10,815 bases of DNA from Anaerolineales bacterium (GTDB taxonomy: Bacteria > Chloroflexota > Anaerolineae > Anaerolineales > UBA4823), in the NCBI GenBank assembly GCA_028687395.1, contig JAQUAE010000030.1, positions 1-10,815 of the forward strand, in the 5' to 3' direction. A program made the position numbers and the translations under genes. A model generated the notes under the pieces. That model ran no database searches and was not told the DNA's origin. It saw only the letters and a program-made list of their open reading frames with translations. Of the stretch, positions 1 to 7,861 are shown one piece after another; the stretch's first letter is position 1, and each line of letters opens with the position of its first letter.

Positions 1-1442
1 GCCCGCAGGCCTGGCGCTGGGTGGATTTCCTGGCCCGCGCCGGTTGCCGGATTTGGCAGACGCTGCCTCTAGGCCCCACAGGCTTCGGCGACTCGCCGTA
101 CCAGTGTCTTTCCTCCTTCGCGGGCAATCCGCTCCTGATCAGCCCCGAAGCCCTGTACCAGGATGGCTTGTTAAGCGAAGCCGACCTGACCGCGGCGCCG
201 GCATTCCCTGACGAGGGCGTGGACTATGGAGCGGTCATCTCGTGGAAGCCAGCGCTGCTCAAGCTGGCTCACCAGCGCTTCACCTCCGCAGGGTCTTCCG
301 AGCTCAGCCAGGCATTCGCCAGCTTCCGGGAGGAGCATACCGCCTGGCTGGACGACTACGCCTTGTTCATGGCATTGAAGGAAGCGCATGGCGGCGCGCC
401 CTGGGTGGAGTGGGAAGCCGGCCTGCGGCGGCGGGAGCCACAGGCCATGCGCAAGGCACGCAAGGACCAGGCCGCCGCCATCGAAGAGCAGGCGTTCGCC
501 CAATTCCTGTTCGAGCGCCAGTGGCAAAAGCTGCGCGCTCGCGCCCGGGAGGCGGGGATGACGCTAATCGGCGACCTGCCCATCTTCGTCGCCCAGGATA
601 GCTGCGACGTGTGGGCGCACCCGGAATTGTTCCACCTGGAGGCGAACGGCAAACCGAGCGTCGTGTCTGGCGTCCCGCCGGACTATTTCTCCCCTACCGG
701 TCAGTTATGGGGCAACCCGCTCTACCGGTGGGAGACGCACGCCAGGGATGGCTACCGCTGGTGGGCGCAGCGCATCCAGGCGGCGCTGCGCTGGGTAGAC
801 CTGGTGCGGCTGGACCACTTCCGGGGCTTCGCCGCCTGCTGGGAGGTGCCGGCGAGCGCGCCGACGGCGGAACACGGGCGTTGGGTAAACGGGCCGGGTA
901 AGCGCTTTTTCCAGGCAATGCAGACCGCGCTGGGCTGCCTGCCACTCATCGCCGAGGACCTGGGCGTCATCACCCCCGACGTAGTCGCCATGCGCGAAGC
1001 CTTCCGCCTGCCTGGGATGCGCGTGCTCCAATTTGGTTTTTCCGGAGACCCCCACGACCCCTTCCTGCCGCACAATTACCCGGATTTGTGCGTGGCTTAC
1101 ACTGGCACGCACGACAACGACACGGCGCGCGGTTGGTACGGGCGCGTCGCGGAAGCCGAGCGCTCGTTCTACCGCCGCTACCTGAACCGGGAGGGGAGCG
1201 AGGTTGCCTGGGATATGCTGCGCGCCGTGTGGGCTTCGGTGGCCGTCTACGCTATTGCCCCAATGCAAGACGTACTCAACCTGGATAACTCAGCGCGCAT
1301 GAACTATCCAGGCAACCCCAGCGGCAATTGGCGCTGGCGCATGCGGGAAGAGGCTATGAACGAGGCGTTGTGCGAGAAGCTCAGGGAGCTAAATTTCCTC
1401 TACGGCCGGCTGCCGCCCCCGCCGAGCCCAAGCGAACGCTAA
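1..1442 (+). CDS. malQ: 4-alpha-glucanotransferase (amylomaltase, GH77), 5'-truncated by window edge
   Basis: MalQ transfers alpha-1,4-glucan segments between maltodextrins in the cytoplasm (glycogen, starch and maltose metabolism). The frame stays open to the left edge (first whole codon at base 3) and reads a typical MalQ N-terminal stretch before the GTG at 21, so that GTG is internal and roughly 20-30 residues are missing. Counting from the GTG, the GH77 signatures are all present: GPTGFGDSPYQ (18-28), the substrate loop SGVPPDYFSPTGQLWGNP (216-233), VRLDHFRGF with the nucleophile D265, AEDLG with the acid/base E312, and GTHDNDT with the third carboxylate D365. No frameshift is seen. The C-terminus ends in a proline-rich tail (PPPPSPSER). 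The TAA stop at 1440-1442 overlaps the TAG of the convergent gene. Family assignment is secure; promoter and operon partners lie outside the window. Confidence 0.96.
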   Translation, partial: PQAWRWVDFLARAGCRIWQTLPLGPTGFGDSPYQCLSSFAGNPLLISPEALYQDGLLSEADLTAAPAFPDEGVDYGAVISWKPALLKLAHQRFTSAGSSELSQAFASFREEHTAWLDDYALFMALKEAHGGAPWVEWEAGLRRREPQAMRKARKDQAAAIEEQAFAQFLFERQWQKLRARAREAGMTLIGDLPIFVAQDSCDVWAHPELFHLEANGKPSVVSGVPPDYFSPTGQLWGNPLYRWETHARDGYRWWAQRIQAALRWVDLVRLDHFRGFAACWEVPASAPTAEHGRWVNGPGKRFFQAMQTALGCLPLIAEDLGVITPDVVAMREAFRLPGMRVLQFGFSGDPHDPFLPHNYPDLCVAYTGTHDNDTARGWYGRVAEAERSFYRRYLNREGSEVAWDMLRAVWASVAVYAIAPMQDVLNLDNSARMNYPGNPSGNWRWRMREEAMNEALCEKLRELNFLYGRLPPPPSPSER

Positions 1443-3316
1443 CGGCGTAACTCCTTCAGGTTCTCCCAGATGATGAAACAGCCAGCCAGGAGCACGCCGG
1501 CGACCACGATCTGCCAGAAAAACTCATAGATCAACACCAGGGCGGCAAGGACTGCCATGGTCACCGTCAAGCCGTGAATCAGGCGGACGATCCGCCCGCG
1601 AAAGGTGGCTTCGAAGAGAATCAACGCTCCGACCAGGCTGGCCAAACCAATGAGTAAATAATCGCGGGCGAAGAGCACCAGGAGGATCACCCCGATCATC
1701 AATCCCCCGATGCTCACCGCGCTGAGAAACTCGACGAAGACATTGAACCGCCATTCGCTCTCCAGCGATGGCTGGTGCGGGCGGCGGATATGCCCGCGCA
1801 GGGAAAAAACCTCGCCGCACTGCAAGCCCTCTAAATAGCTCTGGCAGGCAGCCAGCTTGTCGCGTTCGCGAGTGTACTGGCGCTTCAATCCGGCCACCTG
1901 GCTGGAGAGCGCAGCCAGCGCTTTGCTGCTCTCTGCGGCGAGGCGCGCCAGGTGCGGCCCGCCTTGCAGGGCGGCCGTCTCCAGACCCAGGCGAGCCAGG
2001 CAATCGCTTTTCTCCTCGATTTGCGCTTCGAGCGACTGCATTTCGCTGCGGATAGCCTCCATCTGCGCCACAAGGAGCTGGGCGCTGCGGCTGCGGGGAG
2101 GTACCTTATCCAGGCCGCACCAGCTCAATGGGTCGTACCAGCTCCGGCGCACGGTGCCATCCCGATTGTACATGGGGCCTGCTGGAGCGTTCTCCCCGGC
2201 GACGGGGTCCTCGGCATACAGCCCCCACAGGCCGCGAAAACCAGAAATCCAGGGGGTGGTTTCGTCCACCAGGCAGGCGTCCCACTCCGCCTGGCTGCCC
2301 GGACCGATCGCCCGGCCATCCCCGCGGGCATAATCAACGAAGGGAATGCGAAAGACGTTGAACGCCATGGAGGTCGCCTTGGCCCCGGTCTGGCGCAGGG
2401 AGTTCACCCAGACCGCCTGCAACCTGTCCACCAGGCGCACCAGCGGGGAGAGGATGGGCAGTTCCAGCTCGGAGAGGTACTCGCCGCGTTGAAAGTAACT
2501 GGCGTGGCTACCCGCGCCCACGTACACCACCGGGTGGTCGCCAACCTTTTCCACCTCAGGGTCATCCCAATAGCGGCGCAGATCGTCTCCGGAGAATTCG
2601 TGCGAGGCGTAAGCCACCCATTCCGCCCTCAAACGTTGCGGGTCGAAGGAGGCTGCACCCTCGGCTGGTTCCAAACCATCGCCTTCCTGGGAGCAGTACA
2701 CGGCGAGCATCTCCCAATCCGCCTCGTGGTCGTTAGCCCCGTGGAAACCGGAGCGCCAGTTATTGAAGGGATAGAAGAACCAGTATTGCAACACCACCCA
2801 GCCGCCTTGCTGCACCACCCTGCCGTAGTAGGAGTAACGTTCCTCCTCCTGCTGAGCGGCCTGGTAGGCTAGCGCTGCGGCAGTCGCCGTGTCTCCCGGG
2901 ACGCGGCCGCGCCACAGCAGGGTGAGCGAGAACAGCGCGTCCAGGAAGCGCGAGCCGAAGCCCACCCGCGCCAGGCGGCCGCGACCGGGGTGAAAAGTCT
3001 CGTCTTCACCTCGCTCGGTGAGCGACTTCACCGCCTGTTTGAGCGAATAACGAGCCAGGTCGACCAGGTCCAGCGGCTCGATATATTTCAAGTAGACCAC
3101 TGTGCCGGGGGTCTCGCCTCGCGAGGCTGTCAACGTCGGCAGGTCGAGCTTGCCCTGCGAGACGAGCGCCTCCGGCAACTCCCCGGGGCGCTTCACCCAC
3201 AGGCTGCACTGGCGCAGGTACCGCTCCACATCCATGGGGAAGAAGCGCTCGCCGCGCGTGGCGCGCAGCACCGGTTCGAAGCGACGCAAGGCAGCCAACC
3301 GGCTTTCAGGGTTCAC
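1439..3316 (-). CDS. Vps62-like protein with central coiled coil and C-terminal membrane segments (625 aa)
   Basis: Function unknown. Residues about 160-280 hold a pattern that I recognise as the Vps62 / plant DUF946 type (PF06101-like): LQYWFFYPFNNW (176-187), NDHEADWE (195-202), SHEF (238-241) and HPVVYVGAGSHASYF (261-275). WYDPLSWCG follows at 393-401. A charged, heptad-like helical region runs from about 411 to 500, then about four hydrophobic segments at roughly 531-550, 552-569, 583-600 and 601-617, and a short basic end. There is no signal peptide, so the N-terminal domain is probably cytosolic with the C-terminus in the membrane. I chose the GTG at 3316 because it forms a 4-base GTGA overlap with the preceding gene. 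The frame is open further upstream to 3490, but that stretch lies inside the preceding gene and looks like a shadow. It is the last gene of the MoxR/VWA operon. The domain match is by motif recall and needs a profile search. Confidence 0.8.
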   Translation of the reverse strand: MNPESRLAALRRFEPVLRATRGERFFPMDVERYLRQCSLWVKRPGELPEALVSQGKLDLPTLTASRGETPGTVVYLKYIEPLDLVDLARYSLKQAVKSLTERGEDETFHPGRGRLARVGFGSRFLDALFSLTLLWRGRVPGDTATAAALAYQAAQQEEERYSYYGRVVQQGGWVVLQYWFFYPFNNWRSGFHGANDHEADWEMLAVYCSQEGDGLEPAEGAASFDPQRLRAEWVAYASHEFSGDDLRRYWDDPEVEKVGDHPVVYVGAGSHASYFQRGEYLSELELPILSPLVRLVDRLQAVWVNSLRQTGAKATSMAFNVFRIPFVDYARGDGRAIGPGSQAEWDACLVDETTPWISGFRGLWGLYAEDPVAGENAPAGPMYNRDGTVRRSWYDPLSWCGLDKVPPRSRSAQLLVAQMEAIRSEMQSLEAQIEEKSDCLARLGLETAALQGGPHLARLAAESSKALAALSSQVAGLKRQYTRERDKLAACQSYLEGLQCGEVFSLRGHIRRPHQPSLESEWRFNVFVEFLSAVSIGGLMIGVILLVLFARDYLLIGLASLVGALILFEATFRGRIVRLIHGLTVTMAVLAALVLIYEFFWQIVVAGVLLAGCFIIWENLKELRR

Positions 3317-3759
3317 CGCTCGCCTCGGCTTTGCGGCTGATAAGCCTCGCGGACTTCCCCCTGGTTCAGGTAGAGCACCAGGATCACGCCCACCAGCAAG
3401 CCAACGTAATTCGCTCGCCCGAGCGCGTAGGCAATCAGTCCGGTAAAGAGCCCCAGGCCTTGCAGGGTCATGGACACCAGCCAGGCCCAACGTAACCGCG
3501 CCAGCATGGCAAAAGCGACCAACAGGGTAAAGCTGGCCAGGATGACCACCACGAGGGCCGAGGAGAGTCGTTCGAACATCGGGAATGGGATGAAGCGCAG
3601 CCCGCCGGATTTGATCACGTGCGTCCAGCCGCCCTGAACCAGCAGGTACAGACCGTAACCCAGCAAGCCCAGGCTTTGCAGGATTTGCAGCAGCGCGGCA
3701 ATGGTGGCGCTGCGCGGCAGGGTTCGCCGAGCAGGCAAGTTCCCCGGTGTCGCCTCCAT
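3313..3759 (-). CDS. Small four-helix membrane protein (148 aa), function unknown
   Basis: This is an integral membrane protein with no recognised catalytic motif. After a short polar, basic N-terminus, hydrophobic segments lie at about 19-41, 66-88, 91-112 and 115-131. The last ends in YLNQGEVREAY, a helix end often seen in small uncharacterised four-helix membrane proteins of the DUF2127-like kind; that comparison is loose. The ATG at 3759 lies 16 bases after the VWA stop, with a weak AAAGGG upstream (3770-3775, 10 bases from the start). Its TGA (3315-3313) overlaps the GTG start of the Vps62-like gene, so the two are probably translationally coupled. The context suggests a membrane partner of the MoxR/VWA pair or of the Vps62-like protein; this is inference from linkage only. 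Confidence 0.85.
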   Translation of the reverse strand: MEATPGNLPARRTLPRSATIAALLQILQSLGLLGYGLYLLVQGGWTHVIKSGGLRFIPFPMFERLSSALVVVILASFTLLVAFAMLARLRWAWLVSMTLQGLGLFTGLIAYALGRANYVGLLVGVILVLYLNQGEVREAYQPQSRGER

Positions 3760-3775
3760 ATCAGCACAGCCCTTT

Positions 3776-5155
3776 CTATTGGCGGTTCAACAACCGGTCG
3801 ACCGCCAGAGTCAGGTCGGCCAGAGAGTTGACCTGCAAGATATCGTCGCATTCGAGGGCATAGCGATGCATGTCGCTATCACCCGTCCCCCACAGGGCCG
3901 GCGCCTCGGGGTTGATCCAGATCGCCCGCCGGCAGCGCCGCACGATCGCCCGAAACAACTCCAGGCGGGGATCATTATAATTGTTTCTCCCGTCGCTGAC
4001 GATGATGAACGTGGTGCGACTGTCTGCCATTTCCAGGTGGGTATGGGTGAAATCGTCCAGCGAGGCCCCCAGGTCGGTGTTGTAATAGCCGCTGGGCATG
4101 CGTTCCAGAACGCGGGCCACGGCTGCACTCACCTCCCGCCCGCTTAAATCGGGGGAGATATATTCCAGGTGGTCGATGAAGGCAAAGGCAAAGGTCTTGT
4201 GCACCAGGTCCTGTAAGGCGTACAGCAAGCTGAGCATCAACTCGGAGCAGAAGCGCATCGAGGTGCTCACGTCGCACAGCACCACCAGGCGGGGTTTGAG
4301 CGCCCGCTGGCGGTGCTTGATCTGCATCGGCACGCCACCGTGCTTCAGGTTGGCGCGCAAGGTGGCCTTGGCGTCCAACTGGCCACTCTTGGCCTTCTTC
4401 TGGCGCAAGGCCACGCGGGTGCGCAAGATGGCCGCTAACCGCCTGACTTCCCCGCGCAGTCGTTCCATATCCCGCTCGGAGAGGGCGCCGAAATGGCGGT
4501 TGAGCAGGTCGGCGGCGCTCTCCTGGGGAGGGCGGTGAGCGGTGTTTTGGGCGATGCGCTGGCCGGTGAACTGGCGCACCTGCTCCTCCAGGGCACGCTG
4601 GTTGGCCTGAAGCAGATTGCGCACCTGGTCGAGGCGCTGGCGGTTCATGCCCAGCTCAGCCAGGAGCGCCGCCAGCTCAGCCATCGCCCGGCGCACCTCG
4701 CTGAAGCGCAGGGCTTTGAGCATGCGCTGCGTCATCCACTCCCGGTACCGCCAGTCGTCAGCCTGATTGAGCCCCACCAGGCGCGCAAGGCGCTCGAGCT
4801 CCTCGGCAGACAGGCGCTCGCCCTGCAGCAGCCTCTCGAGAGTCTGGCGCAGGCGCTCGCTGAACTGGCGTAAAGCCTGAGCCAGGATCTCAGCCTCCTC
4901 GGGCGACATTTCGTCGCCCAAAGGCAGCATGGGCGGTTGCCCGGCAGCGCCAAAGAACAAGGGGAACAGCTCGTCGAAAACCGGCAGCCCCTCCTGGTCT
5001 TTCACCAGGGTGGCGCGCAGGCTGAGGCGGAAGCTGTTGCGGTCGCTCACGCCCATGCGCTCGACCGCCTGGAAAGCATCTTCGGTCTCGGCCAGGCTGA
5101 TGCGCAGACCAGCCGAGCGCAGGGCGGAGATGAACTGGACGATGCGTTCTTCCAT
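3776..5155 (-). CDS. CoxE-like VWA domain protein (MoxR partner)
   Basis: The 459-aa protein has an N-terminal helical region (about 1-250, rich in Glu, Arg and Leu) and a C-terminal von Willebrand A domain (about 288-457). The metal-site (MIDAS) elements are visible: DVSTSM with D295, S297 and S299, the NTD loop with T360, and VSDGRNN with D388. This arrangement matches the CoxE-like VWA proteins that act with MoxR/CoxD AAA+ ATPases to mature or remodel target complexes, as in insertion of the active-site metal of Mo-Cu CO dehydrogenase. No signal peptide or membrane helix is seen, so it is likely cytosolic. It starts 51 bases after the MoxR stop, without a clear Shine-Dalgarno, and is followed 16 bases later by the four-helix membrane protein. 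No CO-dehydrogenase subunit genes are in the window, so the target here is probably different. Confidence 0.93.
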   Translation of the reverse strand: MEERIVQFISALRSAGLRISLAETEDAFQAVERMGVSDRNSFRLSLRATLVKDQEGLPVFDELFPLFFGAAGQPPMLPLGDEMSPEEAEILAQALRQFSERLRQTLERLLQGERLSAEELERLARLVGLNQADDWRYREWMTQRMLKALRFSEVRRAMAELAALLAELGMNRQRLDQVRNLLQANQRALEEQVRQFTGQRIAQNTAHRPPQESAADLLNRHFGALSERDMERLRGEVRRLAAILRTRVALRQKKAKSGQLDAKATLRANLKHGGVPMQIKHRQRALKPRLVVLCDVSTSMRFCSELMLSLLYALQDLVHKTFAFAFIDHLEYISPDLSGREVSAAVARVLERMPSGYYNTDLGASLDDFTHTHLEMADSRTTFIIVSDGRNNYNDPRLELFRAIVRRCRRAIWINPEAPALWGTGDSDMHRYALECDDILQVNSLADLTLAVDRLLNRQ

Positions 5156-5190
5156 GGGAATGGGGTGGCGCCAACCGGCAGGGAGTGTGG

Positions 5191-5206
5191 GGCGCTCCTG
5201 CGCGCC
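5191..5206 (-). other. Small intercistronic stem-loop after the MoxR gene
   Basis: GGCGC (5191-5195) and GCGCC (5202-5206) are perfect 5-base inverted arms around a 6-base loop, starting directly after the MoxR stop codon and inside the only gap of more than 20 bases in the five-gene operon. It has no T-run, so a full terminator is unlikely. It could tune transcript stability or read-through into the VWA gene, or be chance in GC-rich DNA. Confidence 0.3.
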
Positions 5207-6174
<968 letters not shown>

Positions 6175-6178
<4 letters not shown>

Positions 6179-6390
6179 TCAGATTTCGTTTTTTCCTGAC
6201 CAGCCTCACGCTCCCAATCCGGGGCGGCGCGTTGCAACTCCTGGAGTGAAATGCGATTCGCCCGCCGGCAGTGCGGGCAATAGCTGTTGTAGTGGCTCAT
6301 TTCCTGCTCGAGCAGGGTATGAATGGCCTCGTAGACGATCTCTTTGGCAATGGCAAAGGGTTTGTGGCAATGGTAACAACGGATTTGCAT
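6175..6390 (-). CDS. Small zinc-ribbon protein (71 aa), first gene of the MoxR/VWA operon
   Basis: The protein has two CxxC knuckles, CYHC (C5, C8) and CPHC (C38, C41), separated by an amphipathic helix (about 14-32), which makes a likely structural Zn site. A charged tail follows (about 55-71). I chose the ATG at 6390 because AAGGAGA lies 8 bases upstream (6399-6405) and the first knuckle then falls near the N-terminus; the frame is open to 6444 but that extension has no ribosome site. The stop overlaps the MoxR start by 4 bases, so the proteins are probably made together. It could be an adaptor or a regulator of the ATPase, or a nucleic-acid binder. No specific family name is claimed. Confidence 0.85.
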
Positions 6391-6398
6391 TGTCAAGG

Positions 6399-6405
6399 TC
6401 TCCTT
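6399..6405 (-). promoter_or_regulatory. Shine-Dalgarno of the zinc-ribbon gene
   Basis: On the minus strand this reads AAGGAGA, 8 bases before the ATG at 6390. It decides the start codon in favour of the 71-aa form over the longer open frame reaching 6444. Confidence 0.75.
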
Positions 6406-6421
6406 ATACGCCACGACGAAC

Positions 6422-6435
6422 GCGACGGTCGTCGC
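6422..6435. repeat. Near-palindrome GCGACGGTCGTCGC in the operon leader
   Basis: GCGACG and CGTCGC are perfect 6-base inverted arms with a 2-base centre. The site lies in the presumed 5' leader of the minus-strand operon, about 32 bases before the zinc-ribbon ATG. An overlapping alternative pairs CGACGA (6414-6419) with TCGTCG (6429-6434). It could be an operator or a leader hairpin, or chance in GC-rich sequence. Confidence 0.3.
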
Positions 6436-6479
6436 CAGGCGCATCTAATCCGGTTTATTTGACGCTCCCCACCAGCGAT

Positions 6480-6508
6480 AGTATACAACATTTGTCCAAT
6501 TCAGGACA
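6480..6508 (-). promoter_or_regulatory. Candidate promoter of the zinc-ribbon/MoxR/VWA operon
   Basis: On the minus strand a good -10 box TATACT (6485-6480) sits 17 bases after TGTCCT (6508-6503), a poor match to a -35 element. A transcript would begin near 6473 and have a leader of about 80 bases before the ATG at 6390. It is supported by position in the only long divergent gap and by the -10; the -35 is weak. Confidence 0.45.
6493..6508. repeat. Inverted repeat TGTCC-N6-GGACA between the divergent promoters
   Basis: Perfect 5-base arms at 6493-6497 and 6504-6508 are separated by 6 bases. The right arm coincides with the candidate -35 hexamers of both divergent promoters, so a dimeric repressor bound here could control both operons. 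No known operator consensus is matched. Confidence 0.35.
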
Positions 6509-6531
6509 GTGGAAACCAAAGCGATTATAAT
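6503..6531 (+). promoter_or_regulatory. Promoter of the corrinoid adenosyltransferase gene, predicted leaderless
   Basis: A consensus -10 TATAAT (6526-6531) follows AGGACA (6503-6508; four of six match TTGACA) at the ideal 17-base spacing. Transcription would start about 7 bases beyond the -10, which is the A of the ATG at 6539. There is no Shine-Dalgarno before that ATG. Together these predict a leaderless mRNA. Confidence 0.65.
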
Positions 6532-6538
6532 TGCCGGG

Positions 6539-7099
6539 ATGGCCCCCTTCTACACCCGCAATGGCGACGATGGCACCACCGGTTTGCTCGGCGAGGGCCG
6601 CGTGCCAAAATACCACCCACGACCCGAAACGCTGGGCACCCTTGACGAGGCCAGCGCGGCGATAGGGATGGCCAGGGCGCTCTGTCTCTCACCGGGCACG
6701 CCAGACCTGCTGGTCGAGGTGCAGCGCGACCTGTACCAGGTGATGGCGGAGATCGCCGCCACCCCAGAAAACGCGGCGAAGTTCCGCAGCCTAGACGCCG
6801 ACCGCGTGCGCTGGTTGGAGGAGCAGATCGATAGGGTCACCCGCCAGGCGCCACCCCCGCGTGAGTTCATCATTCCCGGAGATTCGCAGGGCGGGGCGTT
6901 CATGGCTCACGCCCGCAGCGTCGTGCGCCGGTCGGAGAGGCGCGTGGCGCAATTGCTGCACAACGGGGATATCGAAAACGGCGAGCTGCTGCGCTACCTC
7001 AACCGGGCCTCTTCCCTGCTGTTCGCCCTGGAAATCCTGGAAAACGCCAGCGCCGGGAGAGCCGGGATCACCCTGGCCAGGGGCGGGGAAGCACCATGA
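6539..7099 (+). CDS. Cob(I)alamin/corrinoid adenosyltransferase, PduO type
   Basis: The enzyme moves the adenosyl group of ATP to the cobalt of cob(I)alamin or a cobinamide precursor, giving the coenzyme B12 form. The 186-aa length fits the PduO/MMAB family. Seen in order: the ATP-binding N-terminal motif YTRNGDDGTTGLL (5-17), GTLDEASAAIG (33-43), PGDSQGGA (113-120), VRRSERRV (129-136) and YLNRASSLLFALE (153-165). The last motif is usually close to LNRLSDxLFxLAR, so the Asp after Ser and the closing Arg are replaced here. I chose the ATG at 6539 because the TRxGDDGTTG motif normally begins a few residues in, and the -10 box lies inside the longer reading frame that opens with GTG at 6509. The stop overlaps the next gene's ATG (ATGA). 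No riboswitch was seen; the predicted leaderless mRNA leaves no room for one. Confidence 0.92.
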   Translation: MAPFYTRNGDDGTTGLLGEGRVPKYHPRPETLGTLDEASAAIGMARALCLSPGTPDLLVEVQRDLYQVMAEIAATPENAAKFRSLDADRVRWLEEQIDRVTRQAPPPREFIIPGDSQGGAFMAHARSVVRRSERRVAQLLHNGDIENGELLRYLNRASSLLFALEILENASAGRAGITLARGGEAP

Positions 7100-7809
7100 C
7101 CGGTACTCTGCTGAACATTGCCACCGTCCTGGTAGGCGGACTGGCGGGCCTGTTCTTCGGCGCCAGGCTGCCCGAGCGCATCCGCCAGACCGTGGTGGCC
7201 GGATTGGGCCTGTTCACCGCGGCGATCGGCATCCAGATGTTCTTGAAGACCGAGAACGTCATCATCGTCCTGGGCAGCCTTCTGGCTGGTGGCTTGCTGG
7301 GGGAGTGGTGGCGCATCGAGGATGGGCTGCGCAACCTGGGCGCATTCCTGGAAAGGCGCTTCGCCGGGGGCGGCGAGCAAGAAGCTCAAGGCAGCCTGTT
7401 CATTCGCGGCTTCCTCACCGCATCGCTGGTGTTCTGCGTGGGACCGATGACCATCCTGGGGTCGATCCAGGACGGGCTGAACGGAGACTACAGCCTGCTG
7501 GCGATCAAGGCGGTGCTGGATGGTTTCGCCGCCCTGGCGTTTGCCTCCAGCCTGGGCGTCGGCGTGCTGTTTTCCACGCTGGTCATCCTCGGCTACCAGG
7601 GCGGCTTGAGCCTGCTGGCCGCCCAGGCGCAGGCTGCGATCACCCCGCCGATGATGAACGAGATGACCGCGGTGGGCGGCATCATGCTGGTGGGCATTGC
7701 GGTGAGCAACCTGCTGGAGATCAAGCCGATACGGGTGGGCAATTTCCTGCCCGGACTGCTGATCGCGCCGTTGATCGTCGCCCTGCTCGCCGCGCTCAAT
7801 CTGGGGTAA
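7096..7809 (+). CDS. DUF554 (YdfK/YqgA-like) membrane protein
   Basis: This 237-aa integral membrane protein has about seven hydrophobic segments, at roughly 4-22, 31-49, 53-70, 104-122, 136-165, 190-207 and 217-235. The family signature CVGPMTILGSIQDGL (114-128) and the later NEMTAVGGIML (188-198) are clear. DUF554 proteins are widely spread and have been thought to be transporters, but the substrate is not established. It overlaps the adenosyltransferase gene by 4 bases, so the two are co-translated. A link to corrinoid handling is possible but rests only on that overlap. Confidence 0.92.
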   Translation: MTGTLLNIATVLVGGLAGLFFGARLPERIRQTVVAGLGLFTAAIGIQMFLKTENVIIVLGSLLAGGLLGEWWRIEDGLRNLGAFLERRFAGGGEQEAQGSLFIRGFLTASLVFCVGPMTILGSIQDGLNGDYSLLAIKAVLDGFAALAFASSLGVGVLFSTLVILGYQGGLSLLAAQAQAAITPPMMNEMTAVGGIMLVGIAVSNLLEIKPIRVGNFLPGLLIAPLIVALLAALNLG

Positions 7810-7861
7810 GACGTACTCTGATCGGTTTCGCTCCATCACCTGCCAGCGAGCCGAGTGGTTA

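Noticed and set aside
1952..2872. Plus-strand open frame (306 codons) antisense to the Vps62-like gene
   Set aside because: No recognisable domain and biased composition; the opposite strand has motifs, a coiled coil and membrane helices.
3317..3490. Longer N-terminus (58 residues) for the Vps62-like protein
   Set aside because: This region is fully inside the coding part of the four-helix protein in another frame, and the translated residues look like a shadow (Pro, Gly and Arg rich). The GTG at 3316 gives a standard 4-base overlap.
6509..6538. GTG at 6509 as the adenosyltransferase start (10 extra residues)
   Set aside because: The TATAAT box lies inside this stretch, family members start just before the YTRxGDDGTTG motif, and there is no ribosome site before 6509.
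6391..6538. Cobalamin riboswitch ahead of the adenosyltransferase
   Set aside because: The plus-strand promoter leaves no leader, and no B12-box-like sequence was seen in the 148-base gap.
6994..7839. Minus-strand open frame (281 codons) antisense to the DUF554 gene
   Set aside because: Gln, His and Asp rich low-complexity translation typical of a shadow; DUF554 motifs are clear on the plus strand.
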